Positions 12,201 through 23,000 of a stretch of 64,000 nucleotides of DNA are shown in pieces. Source of the stretch: Piromyces finnis (taxonomy: Eukaryota > Neocallimastigomycota > Neocallimastigomycetes > Neocallimastigales > Neocallimastigaceae); NCBI GenBank assembly GCA_002104945.1, contig MCFH01000052.1:186001-250000 (forward strand), read 5' to 3'. Each line of letters opens with the position of its first letter. The first letter of the stretch is position 1. A program made the position numbers and the translations under genes. The notes beneath the pieces are model-generated. The model did not search any database and was not told where the DNA came from. It worked only from the letters and a program-made list of their open reading frames with translations.

Positions 12201-13438
12201 ATAATAGGAGTGAGAGGTTCCAGAGTACCTTGACGTGTCTTAACACAAACAGTTTTATCGACTGCATCAACAATAATCCGTTGATCATGTTGAACTTTCA
12301 AACCAATCAGAGCATCATAAAATACGTCGTCATTATCGCAAATGCGGAATAGGACCGGAAAGGTAAGAGAACCAATACACACATTGAGTTCAACCAAATC
12401 AAAGGTACGAAGGTTATCATCAGCCATAGCCTGTTGAATTTTGCTGTATACTTGGCCTTCAATTTTGAAATCGTTTATATTATCTAACAAGAATTTCTTC
12501 GAAACCAAGTTAATATTACTGCAGGAATCAACTAAAAGAAAAGCCTTATGTCCATTCAGTAAGGCATGAACTACGGCAATGTCGTGGTCTTTTACGGCAC
12601 CCGACACATAGTCGTGATGAGGATTATTAACGACTTGTAGTTCCAGCGGCTTATTATCCTGTTCGACCATACCCATGACAATAGAGCTAGAGGGAACACG
12701 TTCCTTCTTTAAGTTGTTGGCAAGATCCATACGAGATTGGTTGGATAATTCCAAGAGTTGGGCGAAAGTCACATTAGCCTTAGTATTTTTCAAGTCTTCG
12801 CAGATATCATATCTATTTGTCCCTTGAGATAACTTCATGACTTGTATAGTTTTTTCTTTTGGGCCTAAGGGCTGTACAAGGGCGCTTCCGATATTAGGAG
12901 AGGAAGTAATAGGACTTTTACTTTTCTTTTCACTTTTCGGCTTGGAAACATTTTTAAAAGATACAGATTTAACATGGCTCTCGGACTTACGGACATCTGG
13001 AGGTGCCTGAGTTTGTTCAAAATCCATTTCAACACTACTTACGTTTGGGAACGAGGGGGATTCGAACGCATGACCTGGGGACTGGGGGTTCGAGACAGTG
13101 CCCGCTGCACCATTGTGGTTATTTTCCTGAAAATTTTTTGAAGAGGGAAGATTCACCTGGGGGTGTGCCTGAGATGGTTGTGAGCTCACCGGAGATGTAG
13201 GAGGAGTAGTAGTATCAGAATTCGAGGAGGTGAGCGAGTTGCGTCTCTTCGTTTGAGCTGATTCCTCCTCATCTGTAGGGTCTAATTTCCTTTTAGCTAC
13301 AGCAATTATATCCTTTTTGACCGTAGATTCCGATGGTGAGTGACCCATTTGGTTACTGGAGGTGGATCGACCTCCATTTAGTGATTTAAACGACCACAGT
13401 CTTTTTGGAGGTGTCCTGGTTGATGGCAGCGATAACAC
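9269..13438 (-). pseudogene. pol: Ty3/gypsy pol: PR-RT-RNase H-integrase with three TAA stops
   Basis: One continuous minus-strand frame of about 1390 codons, interrupted only by TAA at 10685-10687, about 10472-10474 and 9908-9910. It overlaps the gag end by at least 61 bases in the -1 frame. Counting from 13438: a Ser/Pro/Lys-rich linker (1-280), protease with DSCS at 304-307 (an unusual form of DSG[AST]), RT with ALDLFSGYHQIP and YLDD (665-668), RNase H (SDAS, TDHLPL), then the first stop in the tether. Integrase follows, with the zinc finger (C-X2-C at CKIC), catalytic D in VDIIGP, D in MDNG and E in HPESNGLVEN, and a C-terminal GPYQILDI region without chromodomain. The stop in integrase falls two residues after the second catalytic Asp. 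Confidence 0.92.
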
Positions 13439-14325
13439 ACTTTTTGGGAAAAGTTACCAGACGCATGAGGGGTATTCCTAGGCTGAGTGTAAGATGAATT
13501 ATACCTGTTTTGATACTGATTTGGTGGATTATAAGCAGGATAAGGAGTGTAATATTCAGATTGATGATAAGTGGCATAACCATCACCCATTGGTGCAGGA
13601 GGCCTGTTGTTGAAATAAGGATCTGAGTAACTAGGTCCAGGAGCTTGGACAGGAGCAACCGGTGTTGAAGGATAATTGTAACTGGAATTATTGGAATATC
13701 CATAAGAATAAGGGTTAGGATTGGAATAATGACTATCCATCGGACGATACTGTGGTGTATAAGCACCATGAAGATTATAACCAGGAGTAAAGCTACTGGA
13801 ATAAGAGGCGTATTCTTTCCAGTATTCGTGGTTCTTTGCAGTTTGGCAAGCCTCATCAATAGTTGCGGGCTCGCGAATGGTGAGGGCATGTTGTAATTCT
13901 GGACGACTACGGATAGCATGCATATAGTCGTACACAGAAACTCTGGGGCGATATTCCGCATCCAAAGAATGGTAAAGGTCCAAAAACCTATTATTGAATT
14001 CATCCACTGTTTCTCCAGGACGAATGACCATAATCTTTAATCGGCGAAAACCATCCTGTTTGTTGTTCCAATAGGCTAACCTATTCCTAATTGATGGCAT
14101 ACATTCATCCAAAGAGGGTGGCCTGTTCCACATGCGTTCAAACCTAATTAGTTCATCAACAATTTCTGGGAAATCGATACAACCGACAATGGTATCGAAC
14201 TTTTCATTCTCATCAACAATGCCTTCTCTAGAAAACCATGCTTCCATCTGACGTTTCCACACATCTTCGTTGCAATGGGTTTTGTCCAAGATAGGAAGTC
14301 TATAATACGAAGATCTATTAGCCAT
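13378..14325 (-). CDS. gag: Gag (capsid-nucleocapsid), intact
   Basis: A 315-aa Gag from the ATG at 14325 to a TAA at 13378. The N-terminal capsid-like domain (about 1-180; starts MANRSSYYRLPILDK) is followed by a Tyr/Pro/Ser/Asn-rich segment (about 185-285). One CCHC knuckle (CYRCHQPGHLQKDC) sits at the extreme C-terminus. It should form the virus-like particle shell and bind genomic RNA. The reading frame is undamaged although pol is not. Pol overlaps the knuckle end in the -1 frame. I looked for a canonical X XXY YYZ heptamer in phase and found none; the nearest runs are CCCAAAAAG and CCAAAAAG. A 27-nt A tract lies about 50 bases upstream of the ATG on the coding strand. Confidence 0.93.
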   Translation of the reverse strand: MANRSSYYRLPILDKTHCNEDVWKRQMEAWFSREGIVDENEKFDTIVGCIDFPEIVDELIRFERMWNRPPSLDECMPSIRNRLAYWNNKQDGFRRLKIMVIRPGETVDEFNNRFLDLYHSLDAEYRPRVSVYDYMHAIRSRPELQHALTIREPATIDEACQTAKNHEYWKEYASYSSSFTPGYNLHGAYTPQYRPMDSHYSNPNPYSYGYSNNSSYNYPSTPVAPVQAPGPSYSDPYFNNRPPAPMGDGYATYHQSEYYTPYPAYNPPNQYQNRYNSSYTQPRNTPHASGNFSQKVCYRCHQPGHLQKDCGRLNH

Positions 14326-14373
14326 AGCAAAAATTTACTGAAATTTAAAGGGTTAGGTATTAATGAGTAAACA

Positions 14374-14377
<4 letters not shown>

Positions 14378-14404
<27 letters not shown>
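14378..14404 (-). promoter_or_regulatory. Poly(A) tract in the gag 5' leader (A27 on coding strand)
   Basis: A pure T27 run on the plus strand, hence A27 in the element RNA, ends about 52 nt before the gag ATG. The intact chromovirus has analogous tracts (24714-24735; 24869-24904). The role is unknown. Options are A-rich leader translation or a simple slippage product. Confidence 0.5.
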
Positions 14405-14408
<4 letters not shown>

Positions 14409-14469
14409 ATTTAACTGAAAATAATATAACAAACTAATTATTTAATATATTTTATTTATCAAGTTTAGT

Positions 14470-14571
14470 TTTCGACCTCCACTTCGGGCCCTCACTAATA
14501 AATACTTTATTCTAACAGTGGGTTAGAATGGTGATATTTCTTTAATAGCTGCCGGAAGCGCTCTACTCTCC
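14470..14571 (-). promoter_or_regulatory. Conserved leader module (candidate structured RNA)
   Basis: The coding strand reads GGAGAGTAGAGCGC (14571-14558), then a perfect 8-bp hairpin ATTCTAAC/GTTAGAAT, then TAGTGAGGGCCCGAAGTGGAGG leading into GTGGAGGTCGAAA (14482-14470). Element 1 has GGGGAGTAGACCGC, a different hairpin, and GTGGAGGTCGAAA in the same order (311-386). This may be a packaging or translation element. Confidence 0.5.
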
Positions 14572-14827
14572 TAATGAATATTTAAGAACTGATATGGTAG
14601 TTACCAACTCTTAAATAACCTCAATAAATAACTGGAGTAAATATACTAAACTTTAATAATTTATACGCAAGCGTTGTAGCTGTCTAATATAAACTACTTA
14701 ATTATATTATATTATTAAAAGAATAACAACTTTTTATATCCTTTTCTACTTCTAAGTAGTAAAGGAGGAAAATAACAATAAAACTTGTTTTAAAAATCGA
14801 AAAAAAAAAAAACACTATTCTTTCTAT

Positions 14828-14844
14828 CCCCGATATCTCCACCA
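14828..14844 (-). promoter_or_regulatory. Primer binding site, tRNA type
   Basis: Three bases inside the 5' LTR the coding strand reads TGGTGGAGATATCGGGG. The primer would be a tRNA ending CCCCGATATCTCCACCA: it carries CCA, a 7-nt acceptor arm TATCTCC and discriminator A. The tRNA identity cannot be assigned here. Confidence 0.8.
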
Positions 14845-14847
14845 AGT

Positions 14848-15266
14848 TGATACGGGTTAATTTTATGTAGAAAGAATTAAACTTTAATTAATATATATTT
14901 TATTAATAATTTTATTTATAACGTTCCAATATTTCTATTCTGTCTAAATACTAAAACGTTCTGTCGTTGTCAAATATTAAAATTCTAACTAAAACAAGAA
15001 GCCCTTTTTAATAATATTTATTCTAGTCTATTTATACTAATGAGGCTTACTTAATAATTAATTGTCCAATTATAAGGCTGGAACTATATGGATCATTCAT
15101 TTACAATACTCTTTTACATTACATGATATTACATTTGTCGTACATTTACATTATATTCTTATACATTGTAGAAATAATTAATATTATAATAAATCTATAT
15201 AAATTTAATATTAGGAAAAATTACTAATATAATAATATGTTCAAGTCACATATTATTTTTATATCA
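14848..15266 (-). repeat. 5' LTR of the 8.3-15.3 kb element
   Basis: A 419-bp LTR nearly identical to 8330-8748. The minus-strand TATA element AGTATAAATA lies at 15029-15038. It is followed on the right by the duplicated target bases TATC. Confidence 0.95.
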
Positions 15267-16320
15267 TATCTCATTATAACTGAAATATTTACAATGTAAC
15301 TTTTTCTCTTTGTTAACCTTATTAATAAAATTATTTATTAATTAAATTTATTTCACAAAGCTATTTCTAAATAATATTTTATTATGTTAAGAAATTAAAT
15401 TATTTTAACGCTTTTTTTTTTTGAAATATTAACATTATAATAATAATAATTTAATAATTATTTAATAATTATTTAATATATTTTTTTTTAAAAAAAAAGA
15501 GTTGCATTTTCTAAAGTAACATTTAAAAGACCTTTTTTATTTTTATATAATTAAAAATAAAATAAAATATGGAAATCAGACGAATATTTTAATGATTTTT
15601 TATAAGAGAATAAAGATATTTAATGATAATATTTAATATAAATATAAAAATATTTTATACTTATGATAATAAAAAATAAATATAAACAAACATTTTTTTA
15701 ATTTTATACTTTAATAGGTGTGAATTGTATTACAAACATTCATTTTTATGAACTTTCAAGATGAATTATAGATAATCAATTTTATTACATTGAAATTTTA
15801 TTTTCTTTTATTTTTGTATACATTATTAATAATGTATCTGATAAATAAAATTAAAATTAACACTTAAAATGATATATATTATAATGATCCGATTCATCTT
15901 TCATTGGCTCATTTTTAATTAATGCGCCGAATATAAAATTTTATTAGTATTTAAAATTAATTTTTAATAAATGAAATAGAATAGCAATAATTAAAAATGA
16001 ATTAGATTGTTGCAAATCATCAGTAAAAAGTATTATATTTTTATTACACAAGACTAATACGAATAATAATTATTCAGATGGTAGAATGAACAAATATGTA
16101 AATAAAAGAAATGAAATGGAGTCCAATCCGAATATGCATTTTTTTTTTTTTTTTGGAAATCGATATATAGGTGTTATAAAGATGTATAAATTAATCCGCA
16201 CATTTGATTTCAGTAATAATCAAGAAAATAGAGAATAAATTAATTAATGTTTTTAATCAAAAATATACCGAAATTGTTAATAATTTTTATTAACTCAAAA
16301 ATAAAAAATAAACGTTAAAT
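15267..16320. other. AT-rich spacer
   Basis: No ORF or RNA gene recognised. It contains a T15 run near 16140. Confidence 0.5.
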
Positions 16321-17075
16321 TTTTTTATTTTTAAAACATTTTATTAACTCTTAAAAGCATTATTAACTATATAATAGTTAATAATTAAAATATTAAAAAT
16401 AAATTAAATAATAATTAAAATAATTTTAACAATTATTGATTTAACAAATAAAAACTATATTTATATATTTTCATAATTATATTCTAATATATTGTTCTGT
16501 TTAAATAAACATATATTTAATATAAAATAAACAAAACTAATCTAATTAAATAATAAAATAAAGCTAAACTAAAACTAATTCATTGTACTTTTAATTCAAT
16601 TTGAGTAACTCAAAATTGAATAAAGGCCATGTATTATCTATAAATTAATATCAATACTATTTATAATATATTTCCCATTGAAATATAAACAAATCTATTT
16701 TTAAAACTAAGTTAAAATTATTAAGCTATTCTAAATTTAAATAAAAAAGTATAATGTTATTAAACTATTCTATAACTAAATAAAAAGAATATAAAAAATA
16801 TTTTGAATATTTAAAATATTTAAAATATTTGAAATATTTAAATTTAATTAAAATTCTTTTATTCCTTAAATTTAAATATTTATCTTAATTTAAATTTAAC
16901 GGAATTATTATAAAATAATTTATTATTAAATTATTCCATAAAATTTATTCCAAAAACTTTATAATTAAGTTTACTAAATATTAATTTAATAATTAATAAT
17001 TAATTATTAATTATTAAATGATCTAAAGATATATATTATATCTTTATAAAAACCATATTTATAATATAACAATCT
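16321..17075 (-). repeat. LTR-like repeat, family B/C chimera, reverse orientation
   Basis: The right end, GATCTAAAGATATATATTATATC, is the reverse of the family B start. The middle carries CCATGTATTA next to a hairpin (about 16600-16630; arms ATTCAATTTGAGT and ACTCAAAATTGAAT). The left part resembles family C around 4430-4620. It is probably a recombinant. Confidence 0.55.
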
Positions 17076-17147
17076 TTGTGAATAGAATAGATATCTTGAT
17101 CTATTCTTAGTGTTGATATTACATTTTCCCTATTTTATCGATGTTTT
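17076..17147 (+). repeat. LTR family A, end fragment
   Basis: Contains GAATAGAATAGATATCTTGA, then CTATTCTTAGTGTTGATATTACA, the terminal hairpin and CA end of family A LTRs. The rest of the LTR is missing. Confidence 0.5.
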
Positions 17148-17486
17148 AATTTATGGACACATATTTTATCTATATCATAAATTTATGAGCACACGTGATT
17201 AACTTATAAAAAGTAATTCGCTATGTCAGTGTATTATCAAATTACAGAATAAACTTAAGAATTTATCAAAACTAATTTTTATTTTATAAAACACTAATAA
17301 TTTCAATTAATCTAATGCTTACTTCTTTTATACATAAACATAATTTCCAATACAATGTGATGAGTAAATAGATTATTTAATGATTAGTTATAAAGTAATT
17401 TTTTTCATTAATTCTAATATAATCCTAATGAATTTTCTTTAATCTAACTCTTGCTATTAAGTACAATTCTTTACAATACTACAGGA
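17148..17486. other. AT-rich spacer
   Basis: Holds a diverged copy (about 17150-17240) of the segment at 8150-8240. No gene seen. Confidence 0.4.
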
Positions 17487-17748
17487 TGTAGCATTTTACT
17501 CAAGATCTTTGAACAAAGCTGAGGCTAACTACATTATATGATAAGGAGCTTCTGGCTGTTATTATCGCTTTTGATGTATGGAGACATCATTTAGAAGGCG
17601 CGAGGTTCCCAATTCAAGTTATTACTGATCATAAAAATCTACTTTATTGAAAAAAGTCTTAACGTCTTAATCAGAAGAAAATCCACTGGGCATGTTTTTG
17701 TCAAAATTTGATTATAGAATTTCTTTTAGACCCGGTGCTAGAAGTGGG
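17487..17748 (+). pseudogene. pol: RNase H fragment of an old gypsy pol (left half)
   Basis: Reads [15 protein letters not shown], then [28 protein letters not shown] and FRPGARSG, with one frameshift and two stops. The reading is cut at 17748 inside the RPG...ALSRRPDY tether by the start of the inserted element. The matching right half (LLRRPDYKPK) resumes at about 25787. The six bases AGTGGG occur on both sides (17743-17748; 25784-25789) and look like the target duplication of the insertion. Confidence 0.8.
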
Positions 17749-18103
17749 TGTAACAAGAAACTAGTGATAACCACTAGTTTGTTGTAGGAATTAATAATAA
17801 ATAAAATAAATAAATAAAAACACAGAATTAAATAAATATTATTATTTGGATTTTATTATTATATTATTTATTATTATTGAATGTTAATAATAGCTCAAAG
17901 AGCATAAAATAAAAAATAATACATGGTTTTTATATTCAATATATCTATTCTAAATTACATGATTGGTTATTACATAAAAATATAACAATATTATTTCAAT
18001 ATTAATTTTATAATAAGGAAACAGTTGGATTCGAACCAGTGACAAAATCCATATCAGACTACGATCAGTACCATTGAACTATCAAAGCCGTTATAACGAT
18101 ACT
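17749..18103. repeat. Unmatched left end of the chromovirus insertion
   Basis: Begins TGTAACAAGAAACTAG, with a hairpin AAACTAGTG/CACTAGTTT. It contains AATAATACATGG, the motif that precedes the hairpin in LTR families A-C, and a tRNA-like stretch. It has no counterpart in the 5' LTR, so it may be a separate LTR-type repeat abutting the element. Confidence 0.4.
18016..18088 (-). other. tRNA-like sequence / tRNA pseudogene
   Basis: The minus strand has a perfect A box TAGTTCAATGG (18081-18071) and a perfect B box GGTTCGAATCC (18037-18027), 44 nt apart as in real tRNAs. The acceptor arms (GCTTTGA and TGTTTCC) do not pair and the anticodon arm is poor, so this is not a functional tRNA. A weaker relative (GGTTCGATTTATACTGTTTCC) is at about 34533. 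It could be a decayed tRNA or the head of a tRNA-derived repeat. Confidence 0.5.
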
Positions 18104-18155
18104 AAATCAAACTAACACTAGTTATAAATTTATTTATTATTAAACTTTATTTATT

Positions 18156-19297
18156 TGTCACGAATACTAGTGAAATTACAATTTCAAGATCACTTGGAAT
18201 TGTGAAATCACTTATGAAAATTTAAAATCAACAAATATTTTATTTTCAAATAAATTATAAAATTTTATTAAGAAATATTTAAAAATTTAGGAAAGGTTAA
18301 AATATGACCTTAACCCTTAGTAATTTTTATAATAAATAACTTTAACCCTTATCGTTAAAATGGAATAAGAAAAAACACGCGTATCTCCTCAACGAATGAC
18401 GATTTTTGAATAAAAATATTTTGGTTATAATTACGTTCGTTAGAAAGCCACGCTCGAGACAAACAACATATCTTAAAATCAGGTCAATATCTCTGCTGGT
18501 TCACGAGATATTCCAATTTAAAAATATTTTGTTAGCAATGATTAATTGTTTATTCAGAGAATGATCACCCCTGATATATCAAACATAAATCATTCACTCA
18601 AAGTATAAAAATTATTGTTTAATTAAATTAAAATTATTTTCCGGAACTAATTAACTTTATTTTATAATAATTATTTCAATAACATAATTTATAATCTTTG
18701 AACTAGAGGATTATAATTATTAATATTATATTCAATGAATTATATTATAATTAAGAAATAATTAATATTATGAATATTATAAACAATAGTTATTTTTTAA
18801 TAATTAGGAATAAGTCTTAAGTTTAGTTTAAGTATTATAAAATATATTATGAATATAATCATGTATTGAAAAGTTATTTTATTATTAAATGTAAAATTAC
18901 AAATAGTATAAATAGTTTAGAATAGTTTATGAAATTAAAATCTTTGTAAAGATTATTAACCAAAAATTATTAACCAAAAATTATTAACCATAAATTATTA
19001 AATTATTAACTATAAATTATTAACTAAAGATTATTAACTAGAAATTATTAACTATTAATAATAATTAATACTTAATGAGTATTACTACTAAATAATCTTA
19101 TTATTATATTTTAGCAATATATTATTAAATAAAATAAAAGAAATTATTTTAACCATAATATATAATTTAATTATTCATTTATAAATCAATTAAGATTATT
19201 TTAATAAAACATTTTTTTTTCTAACCTAGTTATCTTTTAACCTTTTATTTAATTTAATATTTTAATATTAAATTATAAGTTTAGTAAAACTTTTACA
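18156..19297 (+). mobile_element. Solo LTR (family E) nested in the chromovirus 3' LTR
   Basis: A 1142-bp unit starting TGTCACGAATACTAGTG and ending AGTAAAACTTTTACA, flanked by the 5-bp duplication TTATT (18151-18155; 19298-19302). Removing it restores the LTR sequence seen at 25020-25060. A plus-strand TATA element AGTATAAATAG lies near 18907, followed by a small hairpin AATCTTT/AAAGATT. A run of imperfect AAATTATTAACTA repeats spans about 18955-19050. No ORF. Confidence 0.8.
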
Positions 19298-19302
19298 TTA
19301 TT

Positions 19303-20040
19303 TATTAAATTATATTAAACTAAACTAAACTAAAACAACCGTTGATTACTTTACCGTGAAGGTTATTTTACCAGAGCCCTCACTAGGTAATCAATTATTA
19401 ATTAAAGCTAAACTAATTATTAACTAATGTTAATTTATCTAAACTAAATTAACCTATACTACTAACTATACGATTTTCCAACTATCGTTTCAATAGTTGA
19501 CAAATTTTCTTTATTTATACTTTTTAAATAAATTGAATAAATTCTAATATACATGTTTTAATATTATAATTTTACATTGTTTACATTTATGCATTTATTA
19601 AAAGAAATTATTTGTATTAAACTATTTAAATTCAATTTATTTACTAAAGAATTTTCTAAACTTAAAATAAAGTTTTGATTTAATTACTATATGGTTGATT
19701 ATATTTCAAACATATATTTAATTTATTTATTTCTAATTTTGAGGCTTAGTTTATAAAAAAAATTTTTTCTTATCTAAAATATTTATTGGTTGAAATTTAT
19801 TTAATTTAAAAATTTTATTTTATCATCAAAAACTTTATCTTATCATAAAATTAGATTTACATAAATTTATGTTAATGTATTGTAATACATTATTTTATCG
19901 TAACTTTAGATTTCACATAGATTTATGTTAATGTATTGTGATATAAATTTTGTAAAGATTTACGGTACATTAATTCAATACATTGTACATTATTTTAAAT
20001 ACGTATTAAATACATTATTCTATTAATACAATATTTTACA
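19303..20040 (-). repeat. 3' LTR body of the intact chromovirus
   Basis: With 18104-18155 it matches the 5' LTR (24958-25782) nearly base for base, including the hairpin CAACTAT/ATAGTTG, TATA element and TTGATTAC...GTAATCAA block. It begins on the coding strand with TGTAAAATATTG immediately after the purine tract. Confidence 0.9.
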
Positions 20041-20053
20041 TGCCCCTCTTCTT
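20041..20053 (-). promoter_or_regulatory. Polypurine tract overlapping the pol stop
   Basis: The coding strand reads TAAGAAGAGGGGCA directly before the 3' LTR. The ORF's TAA stop merges into the purine run, so the 3' noncoding part is essentially zero. It would prime plus-strand DNA synthesis. Confidence 0.75.
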
Positions 20054-23000
20054 AAGTCGAGCCCCTGAGCGACTTATGTTTAAGGTATTCCTGGATCAAT
20101 TGAGGGTCATCGATTTCATCTTCTTTAAGCCATGTACTTTCTGAAGGTAATAAGTTTTTCCAAACCATAAAGTAGTACTTAATTCCATTAACAACTTTTT
20201 CACTAACAATCTTCAATGGAATTCTTCCTTCAGCAGAATCGGTAGCAATGTTTGGAATTCTAGAAGTTGATTCATTCACTTCAACTTCTCTTTCAACATA
20301 AGATTCTAAGTTCGAAATATGGAAAACGGGATGACATCTTAAACTTTCTGGTAGTTCCAATTTATAAGAAACGGGTCCTGTTTTTTCAATAATCTTAAAT
20401 AGACCAAGTTTCTTATTTGTTAATTTTGGAGGTCCTTTAGGAAGTAAATCAGGACGCTTTAACCAAACTAAGTCACCAACCTTTAACTTAGGTCCAATAA
20501 GTCTAATACAATCGGCGTATTTCTTATATCTTTCCTTGGCTTTTTCTAAGTTCTTCTTTAAGAATTTAATATTATCTTGCATCTGAGAGGCGTGCCTGTT
20601 AGCTCTTCTGTTGTCACTATCAGCAGGAATATCGGTATTAAATCTTGGATTTTGCCCATAATTTGCAAAGAATGGAGTTTGATTTATAGATTGCTGAAGT
20701 GTATTATTATACGCAAATTCGGCATAAGGCAAAAGATTCATCCAGTTATCTTTTCTTTTGTTAATATAACATCTAAGGAATTGTTCTAAAATACTATTTA
20801 CACGTTCAGTCTGTCCGTCTGTTTGAGGATGGTGAGCACTCGAAATATTGTGCTTAATGTTCAACAAAGTGCATAATCTTTGCCAAAATTCTGAAGTAAA
20901 CTGGGTTCCTCGATCCGATATTATTTCATCAGGTAGACCATGTAAACGAAAAACTTCTCTAAAGAAAACATCAGCAGCAATTTGAACAGTAGGAATCATT
21001 CTAAACGGAATAAAGTGAGCCATCTTCGTTAGTCTATCCACAACAACCATTATAACTGTTTTTTCCTTTGACTTTGGCAAATCAGTTATAAAATCCATAG
21101 AAACAGAAGACCACGGTCTTTCAGGAGTTGGTAGCGGCTGTAAAGGTCCATAAGGTCTATGACGATCAACCTTAGCAGCTCCACAAACTTTACAAGAAGC
21201 AATAAACTTAACTATATCTTGAGTCATGTTTATCCAAACAAAGTTTCTTGTAATTAATTCTTTTGTTTTAATAATACCAAAATGACCATGAATTGGATTG
21301 TCATGATGCATTGAGATTATTGTATTTCTCATTTTCTTTGGTACATAAATTAAACTTTTATACAAAAGAATTCCTTCTTCGCTTAACTTAAAATTCTTCA
21401 TTAACTTCTTATACTTCTTACTTGCGGTAGATTTTCCTTGTAGTATTTTTATTAACTCTTTAATTTCTTCATCTTCTTTAATTTCTTTAATTAAATCTTC
21501 TTTAAGATTTCCTCGAATAGACACAAGACATAAAGTATCTTCAATTTCTTTGACTGTCAAACAGGAATAAGCTTCTTCATCTTCTTTATTAATTTTTTCC
21601 TTTTCATAATCAGGGCGTCTTGAAAAAGCATCAGGTTTTCCACCTTCTTTACCCGGTCTATATTGTATTTTGAAGTCATAACGTGTTAAGAACAAATTCC
21701 ATCGAATTTGTCTTTGCGATAATAATTCGGGCTTCCTTGGAAAAGTAAGATTTTTATGATCTGTGTAGATCATAAATTGATGCTTAGCTCCTTCTAAGTA
21801 ATGTCTCCATTGTTTCAAAGCTTCAATAACAGCCAAAAGTTCTTTATCATAAATTGGGTAGTTCTTTTCCGATTTAGTCAATCCTCTTGAATAATAACAA
21901 ATTGGATGAAGCTCGTTATTATCCGGTAATCTTTGAGATAATACGGCACCGATTGCGAAATTACTTGCATCTGTCTCAACCACAAAAGGTAATTCAGGAT
22001 CAGCATGAATTAAAATTGGTTCCTCGGTAAAGAATTTCTTTAATATACAAAAAGCTTCATTACATTCTTCTGGCCAATGAAAATTGACATCTTTCTTAGT
22101 TAGATTATGTAACGGTTTAGCAATACTAGCAAAGTTTGGAATAAATCTTCTATAATAATTGCATAATCCAATAAACGACTGAACTTCTTTAACAGATGTT
22201 GGCACAGGCCATTCCATAATAGCTTTAACCTTTTTTGGATCCATAGAGATTCCCTTATCTGAGATAACATGCCCTAAGAAAGTAGTTTCTGAAGTTTCAA
22301 ATTCACATTTGCTAAGTTTCGCATAAAGACCATTTTCTTTTAATCTTTGAAGAACTTTCTTTACATGCTTTCGGTGTTCTTCCAAGTTTTTCGAATAGAT
22401 AAGAATATCATCAATATAAGAAAAGGCGAATTCATCCAAGTATTCTCCGAGAACATCATTGATAAAATGTTGGAAAGTTGCAGGAGCGTTTTTTAATCCA
22501 AACGGCATGACAAGATATTCAAAGTGACCAAATCTTGTCCTAAATGCAGTCTTATATTCATCACCTTCATTTATTCGAACTAAATTGTAAGCAGACTTGA
22601 GATCAAGTTTAGTAAAAACTTTGGCTTCTCTTAATCTATCGAATAATTCAGATATGAGAGGTAGTGGATATGAATCCCTGATTGTGTTTTCATTGAGTCT
22701 TCGGTAGTCAACACACAATCTTAAAGTTCCATCCTTTTTCCTAACACATAGCACAGGTGCTCCAGCAGGTGAAGTAGACGGTCTTATAAATCCTTTTTCC
22801 AGATTTTCAGAAATATACTCCTTTAGCGTATTCCTTTCTTCTTCTGTTAAAGGGTATAAAGGACCATAAAATAAGTTATCCTTATCTTTCAATCTTATTT
22901 TACAATCGTATATTCGATGTGGAGGTAGTTCATTACACTCAACTTCATCAAATACATTTTCAAATTCCTTATATACATCTGGAATTTCTACAATATTTTC

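Larger units (their letters stand above)
8330..15266 (-). mobile_element. Complete Ty3/gypsy LTR retrotransposon, lineage I, young but broken
   Basis: A 6937-bp element on the minus strand bounded by 419-bp LTRs (8330-8748 and 14848-15266). By eye the two LTRs differ at one position, near 8687/15206. The four bases TATC flank both outer edges (8326-8329; 15267-15270), a target-site duplication. In coding order it has the 5' LTR, a tRNA-type primer binding site, an A-rich leader, gag, overlapping pol (protease, RT, RNase H, integrase), a purine run and the 3' LTR. No chromodomain is seen. The nearly identical LTRs show recent insertion, yet pol carries three TAA codons, so this copy is probably non-autonomous. 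Confidence 0.95.

Noticed and set aside
13378-13445. Canonical -1 frameshift heptamer between gag and pol
   Set aside because: The frames overlap in -1, but no X XXY YYZ heptamer is in phase; CCCAAAAAG and CCAAAAAG do not slip correctly. Mechanism left open.
18016-18088. Functional tRNA gene
   Set aside because: A and B boxes and their spacing are perfect, but acceptor and anticodon arms do not pair.
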